From positions 2,480,001 through 2,544,000 of the forward strand of contig JAJKFH010003493.1 of assembly GCA_023333565.1 (NCBI GenBank): a stretch of 64,000 nt of DNA. Direction: 5' to 3'. Within the stretch, counting starts at the first letter, position 1. Every line of letters starts with the position of its first letter. The DNA comes from Puffinus mauretanicus. Taxonomy: Eukaryota; Chordata; Aves; Procellariiformes; Procellariidae. The notes under the pieces are model-generated. The model was not told the DNA's origin, ran no database searches, and was given only the letters and a program-made list of their open reading frames with translations. This document shows positions 1 to 13,760 of this stretch, piece by piece. The translations under genes and the position numbers were made by a program.

Positions 1-3000
1 TCAAAAAGCTTTTGATATTTGTGTGTGTGTCCTAAACAATAAGCTGATCCAAAACGGAACGTGATTTATTGCCTTCTGACCTTACACACAGCTTTTCCTT
101 GTGGAAAACAGCATATGAATCTGGATGTTAACTGCAGCTTGAGCACAGATAACTTCCCTTCTGTGTGCGTTGCCTGCATTCCTAGGCAAGGTCAGTGATC
201 TAGTCAAGTGAGGCTTTTTTCTTTGAATGGCCTCTCTTGCCCACATTCCTTATAATCATTTTTTTCCTATATTCAGGTATGCTTCCCAAACAAACTCAAT
301 CTTTGTGGAGAGGTCTCGGTATTTACTGTGGCCACGGGTTGGCGATGCATTGCATCTAGCCTCAGTACTCCTAGGACCAGATTGAAAATGCCAGGGTGCT
401 ATGGCAGAAGCAGCAGTAAGCATGAACGCCTTTCCTTCCGCTTGTTTGTTCTGATGGGTTCACGTTCTGCCACTGGGACGAGTCTGGTGTCGGGGATGCT
501 GGGGCAGAAAGGCTGAAACCTCCCGGAGAAACGTGAAGGAGGAAGGTGGTGTGCAGAGAACCCTGCCTTAAAGCTTGTAATTTTCAGAGGAGCTGTCTGC
601 AGGAATGCCGTAGGCGTGGAGGAATGATGATTTCAGGAGATCGCTCTGGCTGCACCTTGGGATGTATACCCAATTGTGGGAAGAGTCTTCTCACAACGTT
701 ATAGGTAGAGCTGTATAAATCTGAGTGGCCTAACTGAACCCAGAAAATCATTGCCCAGCATTGAACAGTTTGATTTGGGATTTTGAGTCCAGGAACCTCT
801 GCTACTTAGTTCTCTGGTAGACATAGGAGATACTTGCTGCTTAGGGCTTGCAGAAAGGAAAGGATTAAAAGAAAAAAAGTAAGCAAGCAAAGCGTTTGGA
901 ATTCAGTGTCTGCATGGCACATACGATCAAAGCCTGCTGGAAACCCTTTGTAAAAGAAAGGATGTGCAGTTAAAATGCTAATTTGTTGTTTGGACAAGTT
1001 GTTTTGGGAGAAAGAAGGTGGTTCACTGAATCTTCAGATGGTCACGGCGAGAGTGGTGGTACTTTTCTGGTTTTGCTCACTGTCCTGGCACACGATCCTG
1101 GTTTGGCCAGGTTTTTCCTCCTCTGCTAGTCTTTTCAAGGTGGGCAGAGCCCAGGATCATTTCTCCTCAGGCACCATGCCGTGTAGTCAATCCTAGTGTA
1201 AAGGGGAATGATGGAAGAAAGAACAAGAAGGAGGCAGTGGCGGGGCGGGGAGAGAAGAAGAGAAAGTTCAGTGGTACAGTACTGTTTTGTGGGAATGAAG
1301 GGTCATATGTTAGGGGAGAAGCTGGCTCCCATGTGCATTGAGATCTGCACCACACATGCTGATGTGCTGATCGTGGCCAGTGACCTCATCCATGTGCAGG
1401 TCTGGATATCGCAGTGGTTGAGGTTTGCCAGCCAAGGACTGACTTTCTGGAGGAAAGTGAAGACTGACTATTTTTGGCAGAGAATCCCTGCTCCTTGTGG
1501 AGTCACTTGGAGACTTGTGAAGACCATAAGACTCTGTTACAGGGCTTCAAGGTGGATGGCAGATGGAGTAAGTTTCATTCCTCAACTAAACCTGCTTTCT
1601 ATTTGTGCCTGTGTGAACTCATTCATTTGCATTCCCGTACTGCTCTTTCTTTTTTCTTTTATTTTTCCTGGACTGTCTTATTATAGAGACCCCAAAATCC
1701 AATATCAGACTTCTAAGTCCGTTCAGACACAGAGGAGAGGTGATAACCTGTTCCACGTGTAGGCTGCTGAGATGTTGGCGCTCCCATGGAAAGCCTCATG
1801 ACAGTCTGGATCAGCGATTTAAGTCTAGGCTGAAGCCTCTGTCCCTGCAGGTGCTCCCAGCTGGATGCAGGGTCGTCGAGACATCTTACCTGAACTAGGA
1901 CTTTGTCCTTCGCTCAGCCTTTCCTTGCAGGGAAGGGCGTGCTAACAGGAACCAAATGGATCACTCTTTCCCAGCAGTGCTACCCAGCCCTGCCCAGGAC
2001 GTGCCAAGGCCTCATAAACATCTTACGCCTTCTCTTAACATAGTTCTGGGATGGCAGCAGTTGGTATTTTCAATTTAGAGTGACTGATTTTTAGGTTCCT
2101 TTAATAGTTCTGCATCTAGCAGTCCTTGCTATAGTTTATTGTAATATATATGAAACTTCCGTGGGGTTCCCACAGCTCTTCAGTAAAGGTAGAACTCTCA
2201 ACCCCAAGAGACAGAGCATTTTCCCATAAATTCGTTGCCCCATCTGTTTTCAAATCAACTGATGATGGAGGAGGGGGAGGATGAAGGGAAAGAATAGCAT
2301 AATAAAACTCTTCTGTTGCATCACTTACAGTTCTCAAAGAATGTGTGTAAAAATCGATGTTGCTTTTCTTCAAGCTGCTGGGGGGCACAAGTCTTTAGTC
2401 AATTAAATCCTCATTTTTGGATTTTTTTTTTCTAGCAAGGCTTCTTAAACGTCTTTGTGCTGTTATGTTTATCTGGTGTCATTTTACTAGCTAAAATAAT
2501 CAGACAGGTTTTGCGTATTTTTTAGGTATATACTAGATAAGCAAATACTAGTGGAAAACATGAAAGTATTGTTCAAATTCGGAATTAAAAGTTGATGTAA
2601 TCTGAATGTGAGCCATGTGAGTCTGAATTGTCTGACTAGTTTAGATCATACAATTGGGAAAATAATGGAAAGGAAACCTAAGTACATGTTTATTACCTTC
2701 CAAAACGACATTTGGTTATTTTGGATAAAGCAGAATATTATCTAAAATTCTGTATTTCTTTTTGTGATCTTCCTTTCCAGTCTTACGAGGGCAATCAAGA
2801 TAAAACAAGATCTGTGAGCTGCCATTTTCCCCGCTAGCTGTAAAAAAGTTATTCTGGTAATTTGTTCTTGAGCAGGTGAATGTGGCTGTTCTTATTGTAG
2901 TCCTAATTTTCATTTTGAATAGAGATATTAATCTGGCAAGCTGTTCTTGATTTGTGTTTCAAAAAAAAACAACCGGTGGGATATCTACAGGCCAGATAGG

Positions 3001-6000
3001 AATAATTTCATCTGAAGATACTAGCTCCTTTAATAACAAGTCATCCCTCTTCTATCCCACTACTTTTTTCCTCCTTTTCAACTCCACTGAGGACTGGTAT
3101 CCTGAGAAGACCTCCATTCCTTGCGCTTTGTGTCTGACCTCCCAACAGTAGTACTTGTTTACCTAGAGAGATAATTGTTTTCTGGAGAGCATCCAGCTGA
3201 TAACTTACTTTTTCATTACACCCCTTTTTCGTATTAGTTATCTCCTGTTAGTTGATCTGTGTCATTTGATAAAACTAATTAGGTAATAAAAGACTGCTTC
3301 TGAACTCCTCCCCTTAATTTTGGCATGGTGAAATGTACTTCTTGGCACCTCGCTCTTTGCTCATAAAGACGGCCTTCAGTTGACAAACAACATTAATCCA
3401 AAAGAAAACAAGCCAGTTCACGCATCCTCTCTTGATATATCCCTGTGCCAGAACAAAATAGTTCCTAACAAATTATTTGTACCAAAGATAGTGACATAAC
3501 CCTGGCTCTGTTTTAGAGTTTTGCAAATGTTTGCAGAGCATCTCAGGAGGCCAGGCTAAAAATACTCAATGAAACCATTCAGCATTCTACTAAAAGCATT
3601 TTGTTTCCTAGGACTTTCCTCCCTTCTGAAAATGCCCTCCCACAGCTGCATTGCATTTATTAGAAGGTGATGCAGGCATAAGGTAGGAACATCACATTTT
3701 ATATTTTATTTTAAAATTTAGCCTAATTTTCAGCTTTCCTTTTTAGATTACATACTTGTTTTGTTAAAAAGAAGTCTCAATGGAAGGAAAGTTTATTAGC
3801 TTCAAGTTGAAGTATACCCATCCAATGAGAAAGAGGCTGATCAGATTATCCTTCATAAAAGTTTTCAGTTTTAAGGTTTGAGGTGTCGTGATATGCAGCA
3901 TTTCAAAGACAAATAGCAAAGAATTGCCATTTCTATATGGCCAATGGCCTCGGCTACATCCTATGAGGTAGAAATTGCCTGAGGACGCTGGTGGATTTTT
4001 TTCTCGATTGCTGCATGTGTGCACCCCAGGAGAAGGAAGGTCTCAATGCTTTCTTTGAGAAGAATTTGGAATATGCTCTGCTCAGACGTGAGATCTGTAG
4101 AAATCACTGCAGTCATCTTCTGTTTGTGGTGCTCCAGAACCTGGAGGAGAAATATGTCCAGGATCCTCAAGGGTCCCAACACCCAGCCCACCAGAAATTG
4201 GAAGGAAACAATTGTCCAGGATTCAGATGTTTTAGAAACAGCAGTCAGTTCATGGAGGGATGACCAAAGGCAGGCATCTAGCTCGACTAATGCTATAGGT
4301 GACCTACCCAGACTCATATGGGGTCCGGAGCAGCCGGTGGAGGCCAGGCAGGGTACCTGAGGTCATGTGTGGACAATGGAACCGAACTCTTACCTAGTCT
4401 TGGTCTCTATCGCAGCACAATTTCAGCCTAGAGAAAATCTATCAAAGCCAGTGAAATTAGAAGGAACCTAAACAGAAGGATCTCATCAGAATCTGGCCTG
4501 TGTTTTACACTCAGAAATGTCATCTCTCTTAAAAGAGTGGCCTCTGCAGCGCTGTCAAGATCTGGTCCATGGGAAGGGAGAGAGACTGCTCGGCTTTTAC
4601 AGCTGCAGTCCTGGCCGAGGCACCACAAAAATACGCGAAGCGGTGCTGCTGGGCAGGAGCGCTGCTCTGGGTGTCCTGGCTCTCTCATCCTGCCCAGCAT
4701 AGCACCTCTGCTGCTTTTTTGGCTGGACAGGACGAGAGAGCTCCCCTACCCGCTGCCTGTTTGTGCTGCTGACAGCTGCTGCCTGTACAACTGGTGAGAT
4801 AAGCAAACCGAGCTCCATCCCCACTGAGCTCACGTGCGAAGGCAATGCACTTTAATACAACATGTCCTTTTCATTGCATATTAAAATTAAGCTGTTAACG
4901 TATTGTGGATTAAACCATTAACATCCACATTTTCACTCATATAGGGTCCGCAAGCACTATCTATATACAGGATTAAGAGTGCATAGCTGTAGGTGTTACC
5001 AGTGAACAAGGAGAGCTGTGTCCTTACTAGCGAGCAGCCATGCAGCTGCTTCTCCTGAATTCATGAGAAATCCTTCCACAGTGTGTAAGTAGTTGCAGTG
5101 ATTTTTGCAGGATTGCTTCTATAGTAGGGATTGCTGTTGTGACATTAGATTCTTTTCAGGTTCGACCAAGTTGTGCTTAGGTGAGGCAATTATTGTAATT
5201 TTTTTCTGAATGAACAAATCGGAGAAATGCCTAAACCTATTAGAAGATTTTAAGGGGAGAACCCACCTTATTTCACTATTGCGCTAGTGTGAGCTTTGCT
5301 GACAATTCAGCAGTGGATGACATTTTGCAGTACTTTTGTCTGATGCTAAAAAAAAGCTTTCTGATGTATGCCAAAGTTACATGGAATACATATAAGAGCT
5401 AAAATTGAGCATACCTCTTGCAAAGGAAAATAAAAATTGGAAGGAAAATGTACTAAATCGAGGTGCAAGTGAGATGTGACAGTGACTTTCTTCTACGCAA
5501 AATTTAAGCTAGAAGGCAAAAAATGCTAAAAGCTAAATAATAGCTAGCAGTAGTAAACAGTATTTGTCTTCTTGAAAGGGCCATAGAGATGTTAATGAAT
5601 TTCAAAAGATCCTTAAGGGGAAAGGATGATTTGGCTTGGCTTACAGATACTGCAGCCGAAGCAAAGAAGTTAAGTAACTGTCCATAGCAGAGCCAAAATG
5701 AAATCTGACTCAGGTATTCCTGGTCTTTTGCCTTGTTCTCCGGTTGCTTGACTGTCAAGGCAGACTGACACCAAAATGTCAGGAAGGTCTACAAGTTCTT
5801 CGTGATTTTTTTTTTTTAACTTGTTTAGCAACTTTGATTCTCTGTAACAGACATCGTTTGTAGCACAGATGCATGAAAGTGGTTTGAGCATGTCTGCTTC
5901 CAAATATATTTTATTTTTAGAAACTGCAGAATTTTCCCCTGTTCTTACCATTTCCTGTGGTTTTACTCTGGAGCGTGATGGATGAGGAAGGCTATTTGTG

Positions 6001-6468
6001 TGATTAAGGTATGAGAATAGAAATTGTACGTCCTGGGTTTACAGATGCAAGTCAGTATGGGATGGTCAGTCCCTTAAGCATACTAACAAGAAGTGAACTT
6101 CCTCATCTGTAAAAGAATATTTGTCTTATTAGAAGCATGTAGGGGAAGTGAGGCTGCGTTGAGATTTGCAACAATCCCTGTGGGATCCGTATAGGAAAGT
6201 GATGTTAAATCAGTGAGAGTGTGGAAACGGTACGCTCACCTGTAATAAGCAGTGAGAGAATTAAGCTAAACAGGAACAAGACACACTGGCGTGAGTGTTG
6301 ACACATGGAGTTAATTGAGAACAATTAAGTCTGTGTGTAGACAAGATCTACATAGTCCATTTGAACTGCATGGTATTATATGAGTAAAGGGTGCAGGATT
6401 AGACCCATTGTTTACAGATTTACCTAATGCTTTAAACTATTTGGATGAATGGTGTTACACAAATGTTA

Positions 6469-6493
6469 GTCATAATTATTATTTAATTATGAC
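6469..6493. repeat. Perfect 10-bp inverted repeat with TAATTA cores
   Basis: gtcataatta, a 5-base spacer, then taattatgac. Both arms are exact reverse complements and contain homeodomain-type TAATTA. Confidence 0.7.
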
Positions 6494-8916
6494 CACATGT
6501 TTACTTTGAACATAGTCCTATGCTTTATATGTAGGAAAGCCGGGATAATATTGCAGCTTCAGTGTGTGAGCTACTGTTTGCCAAGCAGCGTTTCGCTAAT
6601 GGCTTCTCCTTTCGTGTGATGAAAATGCCTCCCTGGACTGTGAAGTTGCACTGGTTGTGGTATGTAATGGGCAAATAGCTTTCATAAAAGTACCTTCAGC
6701 CACAACATTTTGAAACAGATGCATCTGCGATAGAATGCTAACTTATTAAAATTAATACTATTAAATGTGCTGCTTGTGTACCATTTCAAAATATCTGAGA
6801 TGTCAGTATTTCATTCTGGTTACATTGAGAGTGCAGAAAGCGAATTTCATAGTATGATTCATAAGATCAGGAGTGCTGCAGAATTTCTATAATTCGTGTG
6901 TTGCTACTTGCATTTGCATTTAAATGTTTAAACTGTTATAAAATCTCAGATTCTTTAATCTAATTTTTTTCACTTCTAAGCAGAATGAAGTTATTCCTTC
7001 TTTCACTCTGTGTTTTGAGGTTTTCCTTTGCTCAGATCTTCCATTTCAGATACTGTGGAAAGCTTAAGATAAGTTTGTGAGTGGCTACAGATATAAGCAA
7101 GGAAAAGAGCTTAGTGGTTGGTTTTTTTCATCTTTTCATCTTGTTCTTTTTTTAAGGAACCTGGTAAATCTAATTCTGAGGGGTGTATAGTATATCCTAG
7201 GTTACAAGAGATGGGATGCTGTTCTAGCCTTTTTACTAAAATAATGCTTTTTAAAGTGACTAAAGATAATGAAGAATGTTAGCCTATTCTTTAGAATGCT
7301 TTTAGTGCTTTGAATGGAGATATCGCAGTCCTTCCACACATGGCATTTTACAATGATTGTCGGTGCTACTGAGAGGGGGGGGAAAAGACCTCTTTTGAGC
7401 ACAGTCTGTGCACATGGACTTCCGTGAGAGACAACCTGGTTGATTCAAGAAATATTAGTCTTTCCTTTAACCCAATACAGGAATCTTCCGATTCCCGACT
7501 CTCAGTTCCTGAATCTTGTATAGTGACTGCAGACCATATTTTTCTCATTGTTTAAGGCACTTGTTTTTCCCCGTGGGCCTCCCCTGACACGCTTGCCCCT
7601 CGGTAGACCAGCTTGTGAACCCTACTCACCAGCATGTAGAAGACCCGTGAGTCTCCTGGCCATGGCAGGCTTGAGGTGACCCGACACTTACCATGTTCAC
7701 CAAAAAAGCATGTGTTTCTTCTGTGTTTCTGTACTTCAGTGGCTAGCATGGATTCAGGATTGTCCTGAATGCCTGGTTGTTTTGGGGGGAGATGACTTTT
7801 CCAATGCGTTTTAAAAAAAATAAAATATTCAATCATTTAGAATAAGTGTGTGTTTTCTAAGGGGAAGAGGGGAGACATGCTGATTCCTGTAGCAGAGAAG
7901 AAAGTTTTTAAAAAGTCCTAGGTGTTCAAAGTTTACTTAAACTTTCTTTCACACAAAAAGACATTCTGTTCTACGTGACTGTTTCTACTTGAAAACAAAG
8001 TATTTCGGTAGAGGTAATTTACGTTTTATTTGAAAGATTTCTGAAAGGAAGCTTGGTTTTAAGAAACCATTTTGCCTCTTCAATTTATTATTTTGGTGTA
8101 GAAATGAAGGTAAAAATAATTTGTGAATGCAGTTTCCTTGCAAGGGCTTGAGTTTCTGCCCAAGGCTCAAGCATTCCTTTGCCGCCTTCTGTGTTTTTCC
8201 AGCCCTGCCATACGAATGTTTGAATATTGTAGTGTCAACAGCTCCTTGTATTTTCACTTGATACAGTTGAGCAAAAGTTTTGACATTCAGCTGAAATGTT
8301 TGAGGAGCCATTACCAGCATAATTCTGCTTCTTAAGTAAATCTCATCTTGGTGCTTGAAATCTAAATGGATTAATATTTTTAATGTCTTGTTTACAATGC
8401 TGCCTATGAAAGCCTGTATTTGTCTACTTGCCAACCTTCCTTCTTGGCCAGGAACCGTTCTGGCGTGAATCTCCACGCTGGGCTCCCATCCATTTTCCTT
8501 GAGTCTCTCTGGTTCCCTCCCTTTTCCTCAGGGGCTCTCTGGAAGATTGTCAGAAGGGCTTTAATTTCTTGAGCAAGTCAGCTTTTTTTGACTCCTAAAT
8601 ATTTCTGCCCCAGCCCTGAATTTCAGAGTTTGCCGCCAACCACAGCTAGCTTGCCCTGGTGGTGTTACAAAAAAACACATCTTTTCTCAGGTTTAGATGA
8701 AAACAAACCTAAAAACAAGCCAGTGTTAGCTTTGTGAGTGGGCAGAAAAAGATGGTTAAGACCAAAAGAAGCTTGCACTCTGTGTGTGTGTCTTGACAAG
8801 GTGCCCAGCAGTCATGATAGAGTAAAGGTGAGCTAGTAGGTAACTCCTAGTGTAGATGATATACATTATAGCATACAACAGTATTTTGCCAGCAGAGCCA
8901 TACTAGCTGGGAATGC

Positions 8917-8935
8917 AAAAAAAAAAAAAAAAAAA
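8917..8935. repeat. A19 homopolymer
   Basis: Nineteen consecutive A. It could be the tail of an old retroposed sequence, but no retroposon body or target duplication was recognised. Confidence 0.8.
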
Positions 8936-9339
8936 TTCCACAAAAAAACAAACTGAAATTGTGCAACCTGGTGGCACTGGCTTAGATATGATTGCTGAGG
9001 GTCTTCGGGGGGTAGGCAGGCTCTTAGAGGAGTGTCAGGAGGCTTGCTGAGTGTGACATAAGCCCAAGTGCTAAAGCAGCAAGCAAGTTATTAGAAAGTA
9101 GAAGCCAGGGGTATATGATATCAGACTACATTACGGTAAAATTATGCAGCTGTAGGTATGGTGAACCCTCACTTCTGAGCAGGCCGGCAAATCCTCACTA
9201 GTGGTTATTTTGATATGTGATACCCTGATGCTAATCTAAGAAGTTGAGTGCAAAACCAAAGAAACTCCAGCAACAATAACAACCCTTAGCCGAGTGAGGA
9301 GCACTTGGCAGTGCTCACTGCCTTCTTAGAAACGCAGAG

Positions 9340-9890
9340 TGAGCATGAGCTAACTCGGTGACAGGGTGCAAGGTTCGCGTAGAGGGATGGACGGATCTTT
9401 GCACAGTCCCCTGAATTGAGTGCTTGTGGAGGGAAGAGGTGGTGTCTCCGCATCGCAAGACTGAGACCGGTAATCAAACAGCCCCCGCAAAGCGACGAAA
9501 ATTTCTGCTTGGTCTGTCTTTGAATAAGGTGGGGGTTTGCTGCCTGGTCTGGTGTTAGAGGGGAGTGCAGCAGGGTGGCAGCCCTGGGGCAAAGCCTGGC
9601 CGGATCCCCGTTTCGCCTGCCTGCCCCTGTCCTCGGACGGGCAGGAGCCGCCACGACCCCACCGTGGAGGAGCAGCGGTGTTGCCCCTGCCATCAGCACG
9701 GCGCTGGCCTCTCTCCTGCCCGTCCTCTCCCTCAGGAGCTGGGCTCCAGCCTCCCGGGAGGGTCCCCCTGCGCTGGAGGTGAAGACGGAGGCGCGGATGA
9801 GAGGAGACAGCTGAAACCCCCGTGTTCCTGACCAGGAGGGACTTCAGGCAGGGGACGGCCGTACCTCAGGAGTGAGTGAGTGAGTGAACA
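9340..9890. other. GC/CpG-rich patch (orphan island)
   Basis: GC- and CpG-rich block, densest at about 9590-9800, set in AT-rich DNA. It ends in a short tandem GTGA repeat (gagtgagtgagtgagtg, about 9870-9887). Frames are open on both strands because of composition. It could be an unannotated promoter or 5' non-coding exon; there is no direct evidence. Confidence 0.4.
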
Positions 9891-12800
9891 CGTGTTGCTG
9901 CGTGTAAGATGCTGATTTCAACTTCTGGTTCTTAACATGCCATTTAGTTTTGAAAACATGGTATTACTCAAAATGAGATGGATTGACGAGACAAAATAAT
10001 CTTGACAATCTTTCATTACAGGTATACAAGATACATAAGTATCCTTAATGTTTTATAGACTAGCGTGTCTGGCACTAAAAAATTATAGTAGTACTAAAGA
10101 AGTATAAATAGCAGGGATAAGCAAAAAGGAAATTTGGATTTAATATGTGAAGCAGCCAAGTGTTTGGCTACCCTTTATCAATTATTGGTCATTCTCTCTG
10201 CTGTTCAGAAATTATTTGGAGTCGGGGATTCCCAGTATTTTATTTAAAAAAAAAAGTCTCCTTGCCTTTTGCAGACATCAGGATTACAAGATGAATGTGC
10301 GAACATGAGTGTGTGAGTCAGGAAACATGCCAGCGGAGGTGGCTGCGTGAGCGAGTCTGTAGGTAAACAGAAATAAAGTTAATTGGCAGTTTTCTTGTAT
10401 AGCATGGGCAGCTGAAGTCCTTCTCACTGGAAGAAATTTTCTTTTCCCATTATCCTTCAGCATTCTCTTGGAGGGATTGTCTCAAGGGAAGTGAGTGAGT
10501 CAGAAAATATGCCAAGTTCATGTCACGGCTGTTTCGGCATTTCTTTCTCTTGCTGGCCTCCAGGAGCTTTATTGGCAAGTGTTTTTAAAGGAAATGTTGG
10601 CACAGGAGGGCCTTATTGTTTATGTCATGAAAGTCTCTTGGCGTCTTCTGCCTTGTTATTTTCTCCCTTAAATGGGGAAATTAGGAGTGGGGGGGACTGA
10701 GAAAGGGAAAGAGGAGAGAAGCAGAGTATTAACTTCCAGACTGTTGAGGGTTGCTACCAAAACTGTTCTCCCTACGTCAGGATGTATCTTGGTGAGTCCT
10801 CTCTTTTCTTTTTCTCTGCTTTGCCTGCTTTGCAGGCTCTGCTGCAGCCAGTGGATCAATTTCTAAACGTATGTTTCCTCTGCATGCTTCTCAAGATGTG
10901 GCATTTAGAGAGGTTTTTGAAAGAGAGAAGCCAGCAGTTTTCTGGTGGGCTCTCCTCTGCCAGAACAAGGCAGGGAGAGGCAAACGCAGAGCCCAGCCAG
11001 GGTCAGATCACTGCCACCTTTGCACATGCGGAGCAGGGCTCTGTGATGGGCTGTTGAGGACATTTCATTAAATTCTTTTCAGTTCTGTGTAAGGTTTGCG
11101 TACAAAATACAACGTGATTTACAGAAAAAAAAAAAAATTGGGAAGTTCTGTGGGGCAGATGCAGTGGGTACGGACAGGAACAATAGCGAGACGCTGCATG
11201 GTCAGAAATGCTGCTCGTTGAAAACCAAAGGAGAAGGCAAAAGCATTCATTTAAACATAGACACATTCTTTAAAAAAAAAAAAAAAAACAACAACCAAAC
11301 AAAAAACAGCCCCCCCCCAACTTACTCATATGCACTTAGGCAATTTTGGCATAACATAAAAGCACACAAAAAAAGAATTATGTCCAGTGCAGCAATAAAA
11401 GTTGCTGTAACCTATTACCCTCAAATTAGGTGAGAGTTGTGAAGTCTCTGAGGATGCTATTAAAGAATTAAATGTTAACATTTCAAAGAATGTTTTGGTA
11501 TTTAATATTTTGTGATTTGAAAAGTAAAAAGTTAACTCTACTTGTGATATGTCATTGCAGAAAGTCTGTTTCTAAACCAGGTTCGTTTTTATCTATGATA
11601 TTTGCCTCTCTGATATTTATGTGTGCAGCTCAAAGATATAGGATGAAAAATTCTTTCAGGTTGACGTAGCAAAGATATACATTGATGTACAAAAAGAGCA
11701 AAACCCTATTTCTTCTGGTTTTGTTACCAGCAGCAAAAAAAAAAAAATTAAGGCAAATGCCTATTTTTGTGAGCTGAACATAGAGAAAGTGACATTTAAA
11801 CCATTTTTCTTTATACCCAGTTAAACTAAGGATTGTCTGTGGGATTAAATATCTATTTCAAGGCTGTGATGCAGTTTTTGTGATGTCTCTTCAAACACTA
11901 AGTATTTGTTGGTACATAATACATCTTTTTATTGTGGCGTCTTACTTGCATTTTGGTGATGCTTTTTTGGAATGCTCTGTTTCAAAGGAAAGAGAGATGA
12001 TTAATCTTGGCTCTTAAAACCTACATTGTTTCACTTTTCAACTCTTTAATGTCTTTTTGTTTTCTGACCTACCTATTTGTGGGTCTATGCAAAATTCTGT
12101 AGTGTATAATAGTTTAATTTGTGGAAGCTTTTCCCTCCCCCCCGCTTCCAATTTTGCACTTTGATTTGCTCAGACCTTGCCTTCACTTTATTTAAAAATG
12201 TATATACAATTGAAGAAGATTACTTTAGAGTAAAAGTTCTTGTGGAACGTGCATTTCTAGACCTGAATATTCCTAGAGCTTGTTATTTTTTCAGATTTGG
12301 GATCTTGTTCAGACTGTTACAGGAAGAGTAACTGGCTGCCAGCATTAGAATCTGGGGAACCGGAACCTGGATTTTGCTTGGGAAACATCTTTAGGAAAGG
12401 TGGCTGTGGCTCTTATATTCCTGCTTTCAAGTATTTTTACCAAGATTGATCCATAAGAATTATTTTGTGAAATTATAATCATAAAGCCAGGAAAAAATAC
12501 TCCTTCTAGTAAGCACGATTTGATTTGTTTATAATTTCTTTGGATGAACATGAATCTATTAACAATATAGTCACTTCTAAAAGGACATCTTAGTTGCATA
12601 TAGTATGTTGCAAGTGAATCATTTTCAGTATGTTGCAGTTGTTATCTAGAATAAGACATAAGCTTTTTCTGTTTTTCTCTGTGTGTCTATACATAGATCT
12701 GTATCTATGAATATATTCTAATAGTTATAAGTATCTCAAAAGATAAGCACTGTAATACTTATGGGAATATCATCATGGATTTTTCTTCTGTGTTAGGAAT

Positions 12801-13259
12801 CCTGCGTTTCTCTGTGCTAGCAGATAGAAACCTTTGTGCTGGGTTCCTTGCATCTCATGTCATAACATGAGAAAAACCGAACCATAAAACAGGGTGTGAA
12901 TAACTGTACTTTGGCCTTTGTCTGCTATCCGCTTTACCAGCCAGCCAAAATTCTTTAGACATGACAGTAAAAGCGCAATATTAAATCATCAGCCTATACC
13001 TACTGCTCTGTGACAATATTGCTTTATTGCTGTGCGGGAGCATGAATGAAATACATTAGAGCTCTGTTAACAGAGTGTTACAATAACATTTTAAATGGAA
13101 AATTACAATTTTCTGAATGAAAAGTTCAATTCAAAACCTCTTGGGTTAGGTAAGCCTGTGCTAGACCCAGAGGACAGTTCCCTGATGGCCCTGTTTTCAT
13201 CCTGGCAGACTGCTCCGTAGTGAGGTGCCTGGTGTTGCCTAAGCCAGCAGGTAGGACAC
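9891..13259. other. Non-coding DNA, no gene recognised
   Basis: AT-rich sequence with an A-run plus C-run simple repeat at 11272-11318. Nothing coding could be supported. Confidence 0.6.
11272..11318. repeat. A17 / CAA-rich / C9 simple repeat
   Basis: Seventeen A, then caacaaccaaac-type bases, six A and a run of nine C (11310-11318). Confidence 0.75.
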
Positions 13260-13760
13260 ACTCCCCGACCACCGGGAGCCGGTGGCCCTGCACCCCTCGG
13301 CTGTGCCGGAGTATCCCGGGGTCCCCGGCTGCACCTACGTTTTAGCCTCTCTGAGAGGCTGCGGGTCCAGGGGGTGCATGACCCCAGTTCCCCAAACTGG
13401 GTTTTCTTGAAACTTTGGCTAACGAGACCTGAGCAACAAATACAACATCAGCAGGAAGGATTTCTGTCAGATGTGGAGAGAAACTATGCACAAAACCACC
13501 AAACGATGCACTGCACCCTGTTCCCTCCTGGCTGCGCTGGGGGTCACCCCAGGCTGTCCTCCTGCTCCTCCTCTGGGTGCCTGGCCACAGCCGATGAGTG
13601 CCCCACTCCTCCCGGCTTCCCACTGGAGGGAGGCACCGCCGTCTTCTCTTCCCCCATGTCCGGCTCCCATCTTGCCGTGGCGCTTGCCAGAACCTGCAGG
13701 TTTTTCAGACTTCGGTGTCCCCGTCGAGCTGGGTGAAAGGCATCCAACAGGCAGAAGGAA
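13260..13760. other. GC/CpG-rich patch (orphan island)
   Basis: CpGs are most frequent at 13263-13350 and again about 13585-13730. Several overlapping open frames on both strands follow from composition. No domain is recognisable and no clear similarity to the other patches is visible by eye. Confidence 0.4.

Larger units (their letters stand above)
1..9339. other. Non-coding AT-rich DNA, no gene recognised
   Basis: No exon, RNA gene or nameable transposon seen. It contains an inverted repeat at 6469 and an A19 run at 8917. Open frames up to 184 codons (1208-1762, + strand) and 163 codons (7985-8476, - strand) have no recognisable domain or coding character. A segment at 3960-4330 is open in several frames at once and is not identified. 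Confidence 0.6.

Noticed and set aside
1208..1762. 184-codon plus-strand frame
   Set aside because: No recognisable domain, low-complexity start and no splice or homology support.
7985..8476. 163-codon minus-strand frame
   Set aside because: No recognisable protein family; a single open frame in AT-rich non-coding DNA.
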